A DNA stretch of 39,125 bases from a virus. The DNA lies in IMG/VR virus record IMGVR_UViG_3300036770_006686, positions 1 through 39,125 of that record, one strand, 5' to 3'. Below the pieces are notes generated by a model, which was not told the origin of the DNA, searched no databases, and saw only the letters and a list, made by a program, of their open reading frames with translations. The translations under genes were made by a program, and so were the position numbers. Positions 1-6,792 of the stretch are shown one piece after another. Numbering within the stretch: position 1 is the first letter of the stretch; the number at the start of each line of letters is the position of its first letter.

Positions 1-94
1 AGGCATACAATATAAATGGGACGGTGAACAGTGGTTGAAATCATTCGAAGGAGAATACACAGTCGGTTATTGGAGACTGGATCTCAACGCCTGA
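1..94 (+). CDS. C-terminal end of an unrecognised protein (partial)
   Basis: An open frame enters from the left edge (codons from base 2) and ends at a TGA at 92-94. The visible 30 residues are rich in aromatic and acidic residues (YKWDGEQW, GYWRLDLNA). The next gene starts 10 bases downstream on the same strand, so it probably belongs to the same transcript as the Nudix-like and chaperonin genes. The fragment is too short to assign a function. Confidence 0.55.
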   Translation, partial: GIQYKWDGEQWLKSFEGEYTVGYWRLDLNA

Positions 95-104
95 TAAGTA
101 ACAG

Positions 105-491
105 ATGCAGAAACGTGCAGGATTACTCTATCTTTGCAAATCAACACAGCGTATTTTACTGATATTAGAATCAGAAAAATGGACCGTCCCCACTTTTGCG
201 AGAGAAAATTCTCTACTTAGAGATGCAGAATTGATTTTGGATTCTTATTCTCAGGGAAAAATTGTTCCTATCGAACTTTATCTGTCTCAGGACAACGGGT
301 TCGAATACGGAACTTATATATGTTTAATAGAATGCGAATTTACAGCACCGATAAATGTATCCTATTCTTGGTGCCATTTAGATAATCTGCCCAAAAATTT
401 ACATGTAGGGTTGAAGTCTACATTAAATAATCAGATAATTAAAGCGAAAATCCAAACAGTACTGGAATTAGAAAATGTTAAAGCAAATTAG
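105..491 (+). CDS. Degenerate Nudix-fold protein
   Basis: This 128-residue protein resembles phage Nudix hydrolases in overall layout. It has an N-terminal strand pair (RAGLLYLCKSTQRILLIL), a W-x-x-P turn (WTVP) where the Nudix loop normally begins, and a C-terminal DNLPKNLHVGLKSTL segment of the kind seen at the end of T4-like phage Nudix proteins. The catalytic Nudix box (GX5EX7REUXEEXGU) is not recognisable: the stretch FARENSLLRDAELILDSY lacks both the glycines and the REUXEE core. Hydrolase activity is therefore doubtful, and a binding or structural role is possible. No strong Shine-Dalgarno is visible. The gene overlaps the next one by 17 bases. The fold assignment is inferred from motif layout only. 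Confidence 0.6.
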   Translation: MQKRAGLLYLCKSTQRILLILESEKWTVPTFARENSLLRDAELILDSYSQGKIVPIELYLSQDNGFEYGTYICLIECEFTAPINVSYSWCHLDNLPKNLHVGLKSTLNNQIIKAKIQTVLELENVKAN

Positions 492-765
492 TAAATCTGA
501 TAGATTTCAAAGCGAGGTACTTCGGTACAACTCAGTAATAGATCAGATGCCGGACGGGCTTGAAAAAACCGAAATCAAAAATTTAGTCAAAGAACTTTCG
601 CTGCAGGTAAAAAAAATGGATGATATGCATGTCGAAATGATATTCACCCGTCAATTGCCATCTCTGGGTCAAGAGTTTAGAGACAAAATTCAAAATCTTA
701 GAAAAGAATTAGACAAAAAAATTAAATATCAGGAACAAAAACTTATGAGGAAAAATCATGGCTGA
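475..765 (+). CDS. Small charged helical protein of unknown function
   Basis: This 96-residue protein was not recognised as any family. It is almost entirely charged and helix-prone. The last third (RDKIQNLRKELDKKIKYQEQKL) looks like a short coiled coil, and there is no membrane segment or signal peptide. It overlaps the Nudix-like gene by 17 bases and the groES start by 8 bases, so it is almost certainly translated from the same message. The tight coupling to groES suggests a role near the chaperonin or in the same late expression programme, but nothing in the sequence shows a function. No clear ribosome-binding site precedes the ATG at 475, which fits translational coupling. Confidence 0.7.
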   Translation: MLKQISKSDRFQSEVLRYNSVIDQMPDGLEKTEIKNLVKELSLQVKKMDDMHVEMIFTRQLPSLGQEFRDKIQNLRKELDKKIKYQEQKLMRKNHG

Positions 766-1048
766 AATTATCCCTATCAGAGATAACTTAGTAATCAAAA
801 AAATAGAAGAACCTCTTAAAACAAAAACAGGCTTGGTGATTTCTGATGACGCCAAGGAGAGGCCTACACGAGGAGAAGTGCTAGCTACCGGTGAAGGCAA
901 ATTTACAGATGACGGAACACTTTTGCCGATGACTGTTAAAAAAGGGGATGTAGTTTTGTATCCGAAATACGCAGGACACCCTATAAAACTAGATAATGAA
1001 GAGTATCTAATTTTAGAAGAAAAAGAAGTTCTTGGAATAGTAAAATAA
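758..1048 (+). CDS. groES: Phage-encoded co-chaperonin GroES (Cpn10)
   Basis: At 96 residues this has the normal Cpn10 length and the full family pattern: the PIRDNLVIKKIEE start, a mobile loop around residues 18-30, TRGEVLATGEG, the KKGDVVLYPKYAG segment, and a C-terminal EEYLILEEKEVLGIV strand. In the family, GroES caps the GroEL ring and encloses the folding client. The mobile-loop tripeptide reads LVI where E. coli has IVL, so the GroEL-binding contact is kept but altered. A GAGG sits about 9 bases before the ATG, inside the end of the preceding gene. groEL follows after 12 bases with its own ribosome-binding site. It is the lid for the adjacent phage GroEL and may also act with the host ring. 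Confidence 0.95.
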   Translation: MAEIIPIRDNLVIKKIEEPLKTKTGLVISDDAKERPTRGEVLATGEGKFTDDGTLLPMTVKKGDVVLYPKYAGHPIKLDNEEYLILEEKEVLGIVK

Positions 1049-1060
1049 ACGGAGACATAC

Positions 1061-2731
1061 ATGGGAAAAATGATACCTAGAGTAGTAGTAATGGGACAAG
1101 ACGCCAGAGAACGTATTATTCACGGCGTTAACGTTTTAGGAGATGCAGTTAGAGCAACATTAGGGCCGAAAGGCCGGAATATTGTAATTCAAAGAGTATT
1201 TGGTGCTCCGCATGTGACCAAGGATGGCGTAACTGTTGCTAAAGAAATTTTCTTAGAGGACAAGTTAGCAGATTGCGGTGTGAGAATGATCAAACAAGCC
1301 GCACATCAAACTTCCAACGATATCGGAGACGGTACCACTACTGCAACAGTATTGGCGCAAGCTATGATTAGAGAAGGTATGAAATATGTCACTGCCGGTA
1401 TTAGTCCTATTAATTTAAAAAGAGGCATTGATAAAACAGTAAGTGAAATAGTTTCTCATTTAGATCAAATGAGTAAAAAGTGTGAAGATCAAAAAACTAT
1501 ATCTCAAGTAGCCACAATTTCAGCGAATAACGACACAGAAATGGGTAATTTAATTGCTGAGGCGTTGGTTAAGGTGGGTAAAAATGGTGTCGTGACTGTA
1601 GAAAATGGAACTACTCTCAAAGACGAATTACAAATGGTTAACGGATTTTCTTATGAACAAGGATTCTTATCTCCGCACTTTATAAACTCGGATAAAAATA
1701 AATGCATTTTAGAGAATCCGTTGATATTAATCTGCGATCGACCGATTTTAAATATGAACGATGCTCTCCCTATCTTAGAAAAGTTAGTGGAAACTAAAAG
1801 ACCTTTCTTAATAATGGCAGAAACCATAGAAACAGATGTTCTAGCTACTTTAGTGATTAACAATGTCCAAGGAGCAATACGAACATGTGCTGTGCGCTCT
1901 CCGGATTGGAAGGGATATAAACGAAGTAGGTTGTGTGAAGATCTAGCTGTGCTTACTGGTGGGAAAGTTATTTCAGACGCTACCGGTAAGAGACCAGAAA
2001 CCGCAGAAATATCCGATTGCGGAACTTGTAATAGAGTAGAAATTACTGAATTTACTACGACAATAATAGGCGGTCATGGAGACAAAGACAAAATATCCGA
2101 TAGAATAAAACAGATTCAAGAATTTCTAGATTCCGGTGATCATGACGGGTATTTCACTGACGATGATCATAAACAACGCATTGCTAATCTATCAGGCGGT
2201 GTAGGAATCATCAAAGTAGGGTATGCTACAAAGGTAGAACTCGGCGAGAAAAAAGACAGAATAGATGATTCTATACACGCTACTAAAGCTGCGATTGATA
2301 CTGGAATCGTTCCTGGCGGCGGCGTGGCGTATCTTAGAGCCAAACAGAAGATGAAAACATTTACTACAGGTAATGAAGAACAAGATGCTGGTGTGAAAAT
2401 TGTTCTGCGATCGTTAGAAGAACCTTTGCGCCAAATCTCTTCAAATGCCGGCGATAGTCCAGATGTTGTTATTAACAAAGTTCTCGAAAATCATGACGAG
2501 TTTGGGTACGATGCAAGTAACTCAACTTTTGGTAATATGTTTGATATTGGTATCATAGATCCAACTAAGGTGGTGAAAACTGCACTTATAAATGCAGCAA
2601 GCGTAGCAGGACTGTTACTAACTACAGAAGGAGCTATCTACGAAGATGAAACCGAGCAAGATTTAACTGTACTAGGCCCGTCACCAGCTGCTGGTCAAGG
2701 ATTGGCTCCGCAGTTAGAAAGAACGTTATAA
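1061..2731 (+). CDS. groEL: Phage-encoded chaperonin GroEL (Cpn60)
   Basis: This 556-residue protein is a full-length Cpn60, the ATP-driven double-ring folding chamber. Visible family signatures are the nucleotide-binding GPKGRN near 35-40, GDGTTTATVLA at 89-99 with Asp90 equivalent to the E. coli catalytic Asp87, SGGVGIIKVGYAT, the RIDDSIHATKAA segment holding the second ATPase aspartate (about Asp403), and PGGGVAYL. It differs from bacterial GroEL at the apical segment usually read as KAPGFGDRRK, here RSPDWKGYKR. It also carries an extra acidic insertion around SGDHDGYFTDDDHK, and its tail ends APQLERTL without the usual GGM repeats. GGAG lies 8 bases before the ATG at 1061; an alternative ATG lies three codons on. 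Likely clients (inference) are phage virion proteins. Confidence 0.95.
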   Translation: MGKMIPRVVVMGQDARERIIHGVNVLGDAVRATLGPKGRNIVIQRVFGAPHVTKDGVTVAKEIFLEDKLADCGVRMIKQAAHQTSNDIGDGTTTATVLAQAMIREGMKYVTAGISPINLKRGIDKTVSEIVSHLDQMSKKCEDQKTISQVATISANNDTEMGNLIAEALVKVGKNGVVTVENGTTLKDELQMVNGFSYEQGFLSPHFINSDKNKCILENPLILICDRPILNMNDALPILEKLVETKRPFLIMAETIETDVLATLVINNVQGAIRTCAVRSPDWKGYKRSRLCEDLAVLTGGKVISDATGKRPETAEISDCGTCNRVEITEFTTTIIGGHGDKDKISDRIKQIQEFLDSGDHDGYFTDDDHKQRIANLSGGVGIIKVGYATKVELGEKKDRIDDSIHATKAAIDTGIVPGGGVAYLRAKQKMKTFTTGNEEQDAGVKIVLRSLEEPLRQISSNAGDSPDVVINKVLENHDEFGYDASNSTFGNMFDIGIIDPTKVVKTALINAASVAGLLLTTEGAIYEDETEQDLTVLGPSPAAGQGLAPQLERTL

Positions 2732-2747
2732 TGAGTTAATTTTATAG

Positions 2748-2778
2748 AAAAAAAGCAGAGGTAAACTCTGCTTTTTTT
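2748..2778. terminator. Bidirectional intrinsic terminator between groEL and the tail-chaperone gene
   Basis: A perfect 6-bp stem, GCAGAG (2755-2760) with CTCTGC (2766-2771), closes a 5-base loop. It is flanked by seven A residues on the left and seven T residues on the right, so it gives a U-run in both directions. It sits in the 45-base gap between two convergent genes, groEL and the minus-strand gene ending at 2777, and would stop transcription from both. Confidence 0.9.
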
Positions 2779-3214
2779 ATGGCTTTTGTGGCCAGCTTGG
2801 ATCCCAAGGAAATGCTTGTTGATCTGTTAAATCTCTTAGATCTTGACGGTATTTGTCCCATGCCGCAATTTCCTCTTCGGTCATTTTAGCTCTTCTTGTT
2901 GGGAATTCTGTCCAATCACTTTCTAATAATAATTGATTTCGTTTGGCGATAACTTTTGCTTCAACATCGGATTGCTCGGCCGGCTGAGTTATATACCACT
3001 CTCCAGTTCCATGTCTAGGTTCTCCAAACTCGCCTTTGGCAATTCTTTCATACATTTCTCTAGCGAATTCGTCTTCTGATCTAGGATGAGCGTGGAAAGG
3101 ATGAGGATTCACACAGCCCTTAAACAGAATGTGACACCAAAATTGTTCAACGCCCATAACATGACAAATTTTAGTTACACTCTGAACATCGTTTATAGTG
3201 AATTTTTTACTCAT
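2777..3214 (-). CDS. Phage tail assembly chaperone-like protein
   Basis: This is a 145-residue protein. Its C-terminal half, from about residue 88, carries the conserved pattern of the phage tail assembly chaperone family (Pfam Phage_tail_APC type): AKRNQLLLESDWTEFPTRR, then AAWDKYRQDLRDLTDQ, then FPWDPSWPQKP. In phages this domain accompanies tail-fibre or tail-tube genes and is thought to help assembly. The N-terminal 85 residues are rich in His, Cys and aromatic residues (MGVEQFWCHILFKGC, PHPFHAHP) and were not recognised. The gene has a strong AGAGGAG ribosome-binding site and a GATAAATA box 31 bases upstream, so it looks like an independent late transcription unit. It ends in the shared terminator opposite groEL. 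Confidence 0.75.
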   Translation of the reverse strand: MSKKFTINDVQSVTKICHVMGVEQFWCHILFKGCVNPHPFHAHPRSEDEFAREMYERIAKGEFGEPRHGTGEWYITQPAEQSDVEAKVIAKRNQLLLESDWTEFPTRRAKMTEEEIAAWDKYRQDLRDLTDQQAFPWDPSWPQKP

Positions 3215-3245
3215 TATTTCTCCTCTGAACCACTCAACTACAAGT

Positions 3246-3253
3246 TATTTATC
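3246..3253 (-). promoter_or_regulatory. T4-type late promoter box (GATAAATA)
   Basis: On the minus strand these bases read GATAAATA, one mismatch from the T4 late consensus TATAAATA. The box lies in the 39-base gap upstream of the tail-chaperone gene, 31 bases before its ATG, followed by a good AGAGGAG ribosome-binding site. An identical octamer precedes the 2724-residue virion gene, which supports a real recurring element. Confidence 0.6.
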
Positions 3254-3850
3254 CTAAATTTTCTTTTTCCAACCCAAACTTGGTCTCTTATCAAAAGCAA
3301 AATCGGGATAAAAAGGACCATTTTTGTTAATATAATGAAAAAATCCTTGTATCTGATAGCTCTTTTCGGGAGCAACAAACGGGTCTCTCCAATGCTCAAC
3401 TTCACATCCTTTATATATGAGCAAATCTCCAATATTTTGTATTACTTTAATTTCCGTTTGATTACGACCCTGGACGTACATAGACCATCTAAGATCTGGA
3501 AGATCTGAGTAGTTGTATCCGAAACACACCGTGGTGCTAATTTCGCAACTTTCACGATCTTTATGTTTATCTAGTGTCATGCCAGGTCTATATACTCTGT
3601 AATAGGAATAGGTCGGACATAATTCTAAACCGGTGTTTTTTTCCATGTAAGGCTGTAAAAAGTGCAACATTGTTTCCATTAATGTATCTGCATAAACAGA
3701 ATGCGCACCTTTTACTTGATCATCACTTGCATCAAATTCTGTTGATTCTTTCAACAAAGCATATGATGTGATTATCTTACACAAGAATTTAGGTATAATT
3801 TCCGGTACATGTACATACCCGTTATTAATAAAATATTCTACATTATTCAT
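3254..3850 (-). CDS. 2-oxoglutarate/Fe(II) oxygenase-like protein (Ox A)
   Basis: This 198-residue protein has the double-stranded beta-helix pattern of non-haem Fe(II) oxygenases. YRVYRPGMTLDKHKDRES provides the HxD pair (His96, Asp98), and GDLLIYKGCEVEHWRDPF provides the distal His153 followed by an arginine two residues later. Such enzymes couple 2-oxoglutarate decarboxylation to substrate oxidation, usually hydroxylation. The full set of iron ligands is present, so activity is plausible; the substrate is unknown. It is the last gene of a four-gene minus-strand run (Ox C, DUF6065-like, Ox B, Ox A). Its ATG overlaps the Ox B stop as ATGA, pointing to translational coupling. Confidence 0.85.
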   Translation of the reverse strand: MNNVEYFINNGYVHVPEIIPKFLCKIITSYALLKESTEFDASDDQVKGAHSVYADTLMETMLHFLQPYMEKNTGLELCPTYSYYRVYRPGMTLDKHKDRESCEISTTVCFGYNYSDLPDLRWSMYVQGRNQTEIKVIQNIGDLLIYKGCEVEHWRDPFVAPEKSYQIQGFFHYINKNGPFYPDFAFDKRPSLGWKKKI

Positions 3851-4635
3851 TTAAATGGTGGTCCTAGGCTCCAAGCCACTAAACTATATCTCGTCCCGGA
3901 CGTAACCGGAGTTACCTGATGTATTACATGAGACGGAAAAACTACTATAGATCCTCTTGGTCTAATTTCCTTACAAGTATGATATCTATTATCCCCTCTA
4001 TGGGGCCCTAAATCGAATCTAAGGTTACCCCCTTTATAAGTTTTAGGATCCGACAAACTCAATGTCATACTCAATTTTCTAATTTTCCCTATCATATTAG
4101 GATTAATCGTTGCGGTCATGTCTTCTGGCATTTGATTTCCGAAAGTATCAAGTGCTGGATTTCCGAATTCATCAATATGTAATTTATCTTCTTCGGGATT
4201 AAACTGACGATAGGGCTTGCTCTGTGAGTCTGCATGCCAACCGTAGAATTGTCCTTTGTCGTATTTCGTAAATTGTAAATCTTCAGTGAAATTCCAATCA
4301 AAATTCCAACCTGCATTTTTATTTGCTTCGTGTATGAATGGCCAAATTATTTCATAAATCTTTCTGTCATTAAGCCATGAAACTTTAGAGTCTCTGACAT
4401 AAACTTTATCTAAATCCACACCCTGTCTTTTTAAAGCCTGTTGCGATTTAGAATTAGAAGGCATATCGGAAACCTTGGTTTTTTGTTTCCATCCTCCCAC
4501 GGATCCTAGAGATATTTCTTCTCCGAATTTTTTTTCTTGCTCGACCATTGATTCTATGCCTGCTTCTATAATACTGTCGCAGATGTGATCTGGTATAGCA
4601 GATTTAAAAAACCAATAATAATATTCAAGTACCAT
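3847..4635 (-). CDS. 2-oxoglutarate/Fe(II) oxygenase, prolyl-hydroxylase-like (Ox B)
   Basis: This 262-residue protein matches the PKHD/prolyl 4-hydroxylase-like oxygenases common in T4-like marine phages. The start YYYWFFKSAIPDHICDSII is typical of the group. The active site is complete: His134-x-Asp136 in YGWHADSQ, His239 in FPSHVIHQVTP, and the 2-oxoglutarate-binding Arg249 in SGTRYSLVAW. An unusually long loop (about 140-185, RQFNPEEDKLHIDEFGNP and following) sits between the HxD and the next core strand. No Shine-Dalgarno precedes the ATG; instead a TTAAATA sequence lies 4 bases upstream. The gene ends in an ATGA overlap with Ox A. The substrate is not deducible, but this is one of the most clearly intact oxygenases of the island. 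Confidence 0.9.
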   Translation of the reverse strand: MVLEYYYWFFKSAIPDHICDSIIEAGIESMVEQEKKFGEEISLGSVGGWKQKTKVSDMPSNSKSQQALKRQGVDLDKVYVRDSKVSWLNDRKIYEIIWPFIHEANKNAGWNFDWNFTEDLQFTKYDKGQFYGWHADSQSKPYRQFNPEEDKLHIDEFGNPALDTFGNQMPEDMTATINPNMIGKIRKLSMTLSLSDPKTYKGGNLRFDLGPHRGDNRYHTCKEIRPRGSIVVFPSHVIHQVTPVTSGTRYSLVAWSLGPPFK

Positions 4636-4702
4636 AATATATTTAAGTCAAATTACGATGGTGATCTCAGCATCGATGATTACGCTATTAGGAAAGTCAT
4701 TT

Positions 4703-5488
4703 TTAAGAATTATCAAAATTATCTCTGATTAATTTTTTTGCTTGATCCTTAAAAGTTTTTCCGTCTCTGTTATAACTTTTTTTACATAGGTACTGCCATG
4801 CAGAAGTTATATATCTATCCTTATCGGTGGCCTGCTCGATTCTAAGATCGACATCTAATTTTTTAGGGATCGGAATGTACTGACACAGTGGTGTTCCTGC
4901 TTTGATGAGAACCTTTTCATTTTTTTTGTGCCACATGAGTTGTACGTTTACTTCGATGGACGAATCTCCGTCTAAAATTCCGTGCACCGCTGTAAAAATA
5001 TTATGATCAGGATACGGTATAGGAATCTGGAGTAATGCAATATCTGGAGACATTGATACCTTCCATCTAGTATTAACTTTAATTACTGTAGACAAGGTAT
5101 CTTGTCTGAATGGCATAAAATTATAAAGTTGATCTTTCGAATGTCCGTCTATGTACGGCTGATTGTCTAATTGATAATTAACCGGACATTCCCATTCAAA
5201 TATACCTCGTTCGTTGCTATCGTTTCTAGTGGTAATCACGAAATCGATCGGTGCCGGGACGATAAACCCGACTTTAAATAAACCCAAAATTCCTGGACAT
5301 TTACTTACAGTATTGAAACTTTTTGTTACTTCAGTGTTATTTTTTACTGCGTCCCGATAATCTAAGGCTGCTTGGCGAATCCAATCTGTTCGTAATTCTT
5401 TAGTTTGAATTATAGGGTGAACCGATTCGACACCGGGCATCAGATTGGTAAATCTAACAAAAGGTTTCTTTTTTTTAAAAAACATCAT
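4703..5488 (-). CDS. DUF6065-like protein, copy 1
   Basis: This 261-residue protein has no assigned function. It shares a layout with the protein at 16551-17288. Each has a KCP motif in the first half (SKCPGILG here), a PAPIDF/KAPFDL strand, a second-half LLQxxxP segment with aromatic residues, and an ending of the form hydrophobic strand, then VLIKAGTPLCQYIPIP here versus IVIKKGDALSYYRFI there. The pattern resembles the uncharacterised DUF6065 family as I know it; this is a recollection, not a search. The fold looks all-beta. It lies between Ox B and Ox C, and its start overlaps the Ox C stop, so it is co-translated with oxygenases. Its sister is sandwiched between two halogenases, so the family tracks this chemistry. 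Confidence 0.6.
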   Translation of the reverse strand: MMFFKKKKPFVRFTNLMPGVESVHPIIQTKELRTDWIRQAALDYRDAVKNNTEVTKSFNTVSKCPGILGLFKVGFIVPAPIDFVITTRNDSNERGIFEWECPVNYQLDNQPYIDGHSKDQLYNFMPFRQDTLSTVIKVNTRWKVSMSPDIALLQIPIPYPDHNIFTAVHGILDGDSSIEVNVQLMWHKKNEKVLIKAGTPLCQYIPIPKKLDVDLRIEQATDKDRYITSAWQYLCKKSYNRDGKTFKDQAKKLIRDNFDNS

Positions 5489-6096
5489 CTAAAAACGGCT
5501 CCATGAACATGTCCGATTACAATATTTTTTGTTCCGCTTAAAACAGGTTTGATTCTGTATGTCATGAATGAAGGAAAAACAATTATACTTCCTGGCTCGT
5601 TTAAATCAACCGACCCCGGGTCTAAATTAAGAAATTCTAATTCTCCTCCGGTGTATTCGTTTTGATTAGAAAGATTAATCACGTAAGAAAGTTTTCTAGA
5701 CGGTGCAGCAGGATTTAAATCCATATGCCACTCGTAGTAATCATTAACTTCGTATTTAAAAATTTGCGGATAATCTTGATCAATTATTCCAAGCAAATTG
5801 AAGTCATACACTTCGGTGTTGATTGTTTTTGTTGCAAGCCTAATGTCGTTAAACGGAAAACCTTCGAGATCCCCCCTTAATTTTTGTCGCAAACATTTAT
5901 GTAAATTTTCGTCCCCGGTGACCTTTATCGGTAACCAAAGTTCTTCTATACATTCTTTCAAAATAGATAAACATTGTTCTTCGTTGAATAGAGAACTTTT
6001 GTTTATAGACGATATTTCTAGCGAAGCCATTTTTGTCTGCAAAAATTCAGAACTTTGTCCAAAATCCTCATCTTTAAAATCTTCTATTTCAGCCAT
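5485..6096 (-). CDS. 2-oxoglutarate/Fe(II) oxygenase-like protein with altered active site (Ox C)
   Basis: This 203-residue protein aligns in pattern with the C-terminal core of Ox B. HxD is present (His124, Asp126 in YYEWHMDLN), as are the GGELEFL strand and the final HVHGAVFR. The distal iron ligand is missing: where Ox B has FPSHVIHQVTPVTSGTR, this protein has FPSFMTYRIKPVLSGTK. The expected histidine is Tyr180 (codon TAC, one base from CAC) and the 2-oxoglutarate-binding arginine is Lys190. The reading frame is otherwise intact, so it is either catalytically dead but retained, or uses a different metal site. A CGGAG ribosome-binding site lies 8 bases before the ATG. It heads the minus-strand run and is divergent from Ox D. 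Confidence 0.85.
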   Translation of the reverse strand: MAEIEDFKDEDFGQSSEFLQTKMASLEISSINKSSLFNEEQCLSILKECIEELWLPIKVTGDENLHKCLRQKLRGDLEGFPFNDIRLATKTINTEVYDFNLLGIIDQDYPQIFKYEVNDYYEWHMDLNPAAPSRKLSYVINLSNQNEYTGGELEFLNLDPGSVDLNEPGSIIVFPSFMTYRIKPVLSGTKNIVIGHVHGAVFR

Positions 6097-6141
6097 TGCG
6101 ATCTCCGTTTCATAAGTTAAAAAAGTACTTTAGAATTTTAG

Positions 6142-6151
6142 TAAATATTTA
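6142..6151. promoter_or_regulatory. Candidate divergent late promoter (palindrome TAAATATTTA)
   Basis: A perfect 10-base palindrome, TAAATATTTA, lies in the 66-base gap between the divergent genes Ox C and Ox D. Each strand therefore reads a TAAATA core like that of T4 late promoters (GTAAATA on plus, CTAAATA on minus). It is 11 bases before the Ox D ATG. In AT-rich DNA such a sequence may arise by chance, so this is tentative. Confidence 0.3.
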
Positions 6152-6162
6152 GTTGATAAAGT

Positions 6163-6783
6163 ATGCATAGAATAGATATTATGAAAAGCTACATTCCCGA
6201 TTTGGTTGAATCCACAGTTAGTTTAACTGTATTAGAAAAGACTCATATTGAAGAATTTGTGCTATCTCACCAATTTCCCTGGTATTATCAGGGTCAACAA
6301 ACTTTTTATGAAAATAAAAATTTTATCCCAGCGGACGTAAGACCGCATATTGAGTACGTTAACTCTCCTTTTTTTAGTCATACTTTACTCATACGATCAG
6401 AAAATCCAATCGATCACCATTCGAGAAAAATAAAAGAATTTAGTGCTCATTACGAATTCTTTTTTGAAATTTTTCATCGTTGGACCGTAGAAAATAATAT
6501 CAATTACACTAAAATTTTTAGGGCAAATTTAAATCAAACATGGTTTAATGGTCATTTGCATACCGAACCGCATCTAGATCACGAATGGTCTCATAAAAAT
6601 TTTATAATGTATCTTACTGACTTTGACGAAGGGCAAACTATATTATTCTCTGATGACTTTCAAACACTATTTTATCTGACGCCTAAAAAATATACAGCAA
6701 TATCTTTTAATTATAGATATCATGCTCACCGATTTCCTAAAGTCGGCCAGAGAAGAGTAGTTTTTGTTGTGACTTATATATAG
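6163..6783 (+). CDS. 2-oxoglutarate/Fe(II) oxygenase-like protein (Ox D)
   Basis: This 206-residue protein has a small phage 2OG oxygenase pattern shared with Ox E and Ox J: a start region with HQFPWYY, then FRANLN, the HxD pair in EPHLDHEW (His137, Asp139), the LTDFDEGQTILF strand pair, LTPKKYTAISF, the distal His187 in YHAHRF, and RR at 197-198 for 2-oxoglutarate. All key residues are present. The ATG at 6163 gives 206 residues; an ATG at 6181 (MKSYIPDL) is an equally good start, as neither has a strong ribosome-binding site. Hal1 follows after 9 bases, so the oxygenase and halogenase are co-transcribed. The substrate is unknown. Confidence 0.85.
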   Translation: MHRIDIMKSYIPDLVESTVSLTVLEKTHIEEFVLSHQFPWYYQGQQTFYENKNFIPADVRPHIEYVNSPFFSHTLLIRSENPIDHHSRKIKEFSAHYEFFFEIFHRWTVENNINYTKIFRANLNQTWFNGHLHTEPHLDHEWSHKNFIMYLTDFDEGQTILFSDDFQTLFYLTPKKYTAISFNYRYHAHRFPKVGQRRVVFVVTYI

Positions 6784-6792
6784 AAGGAATTT

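Noticed and set aside
709-1062. 117-residue minus-strand frame opposite groES
   Set aside because: Fully antisense to an unambiguous groES and overlapping the groEL start; no support.
3086-3508. 140-residue plus-strand open frame
   Set aside because: It runs across the tail-chaperone start, its promoter and the end of Ox A, all supported on the minus strand; composition is non-coding-like and there is no family match.
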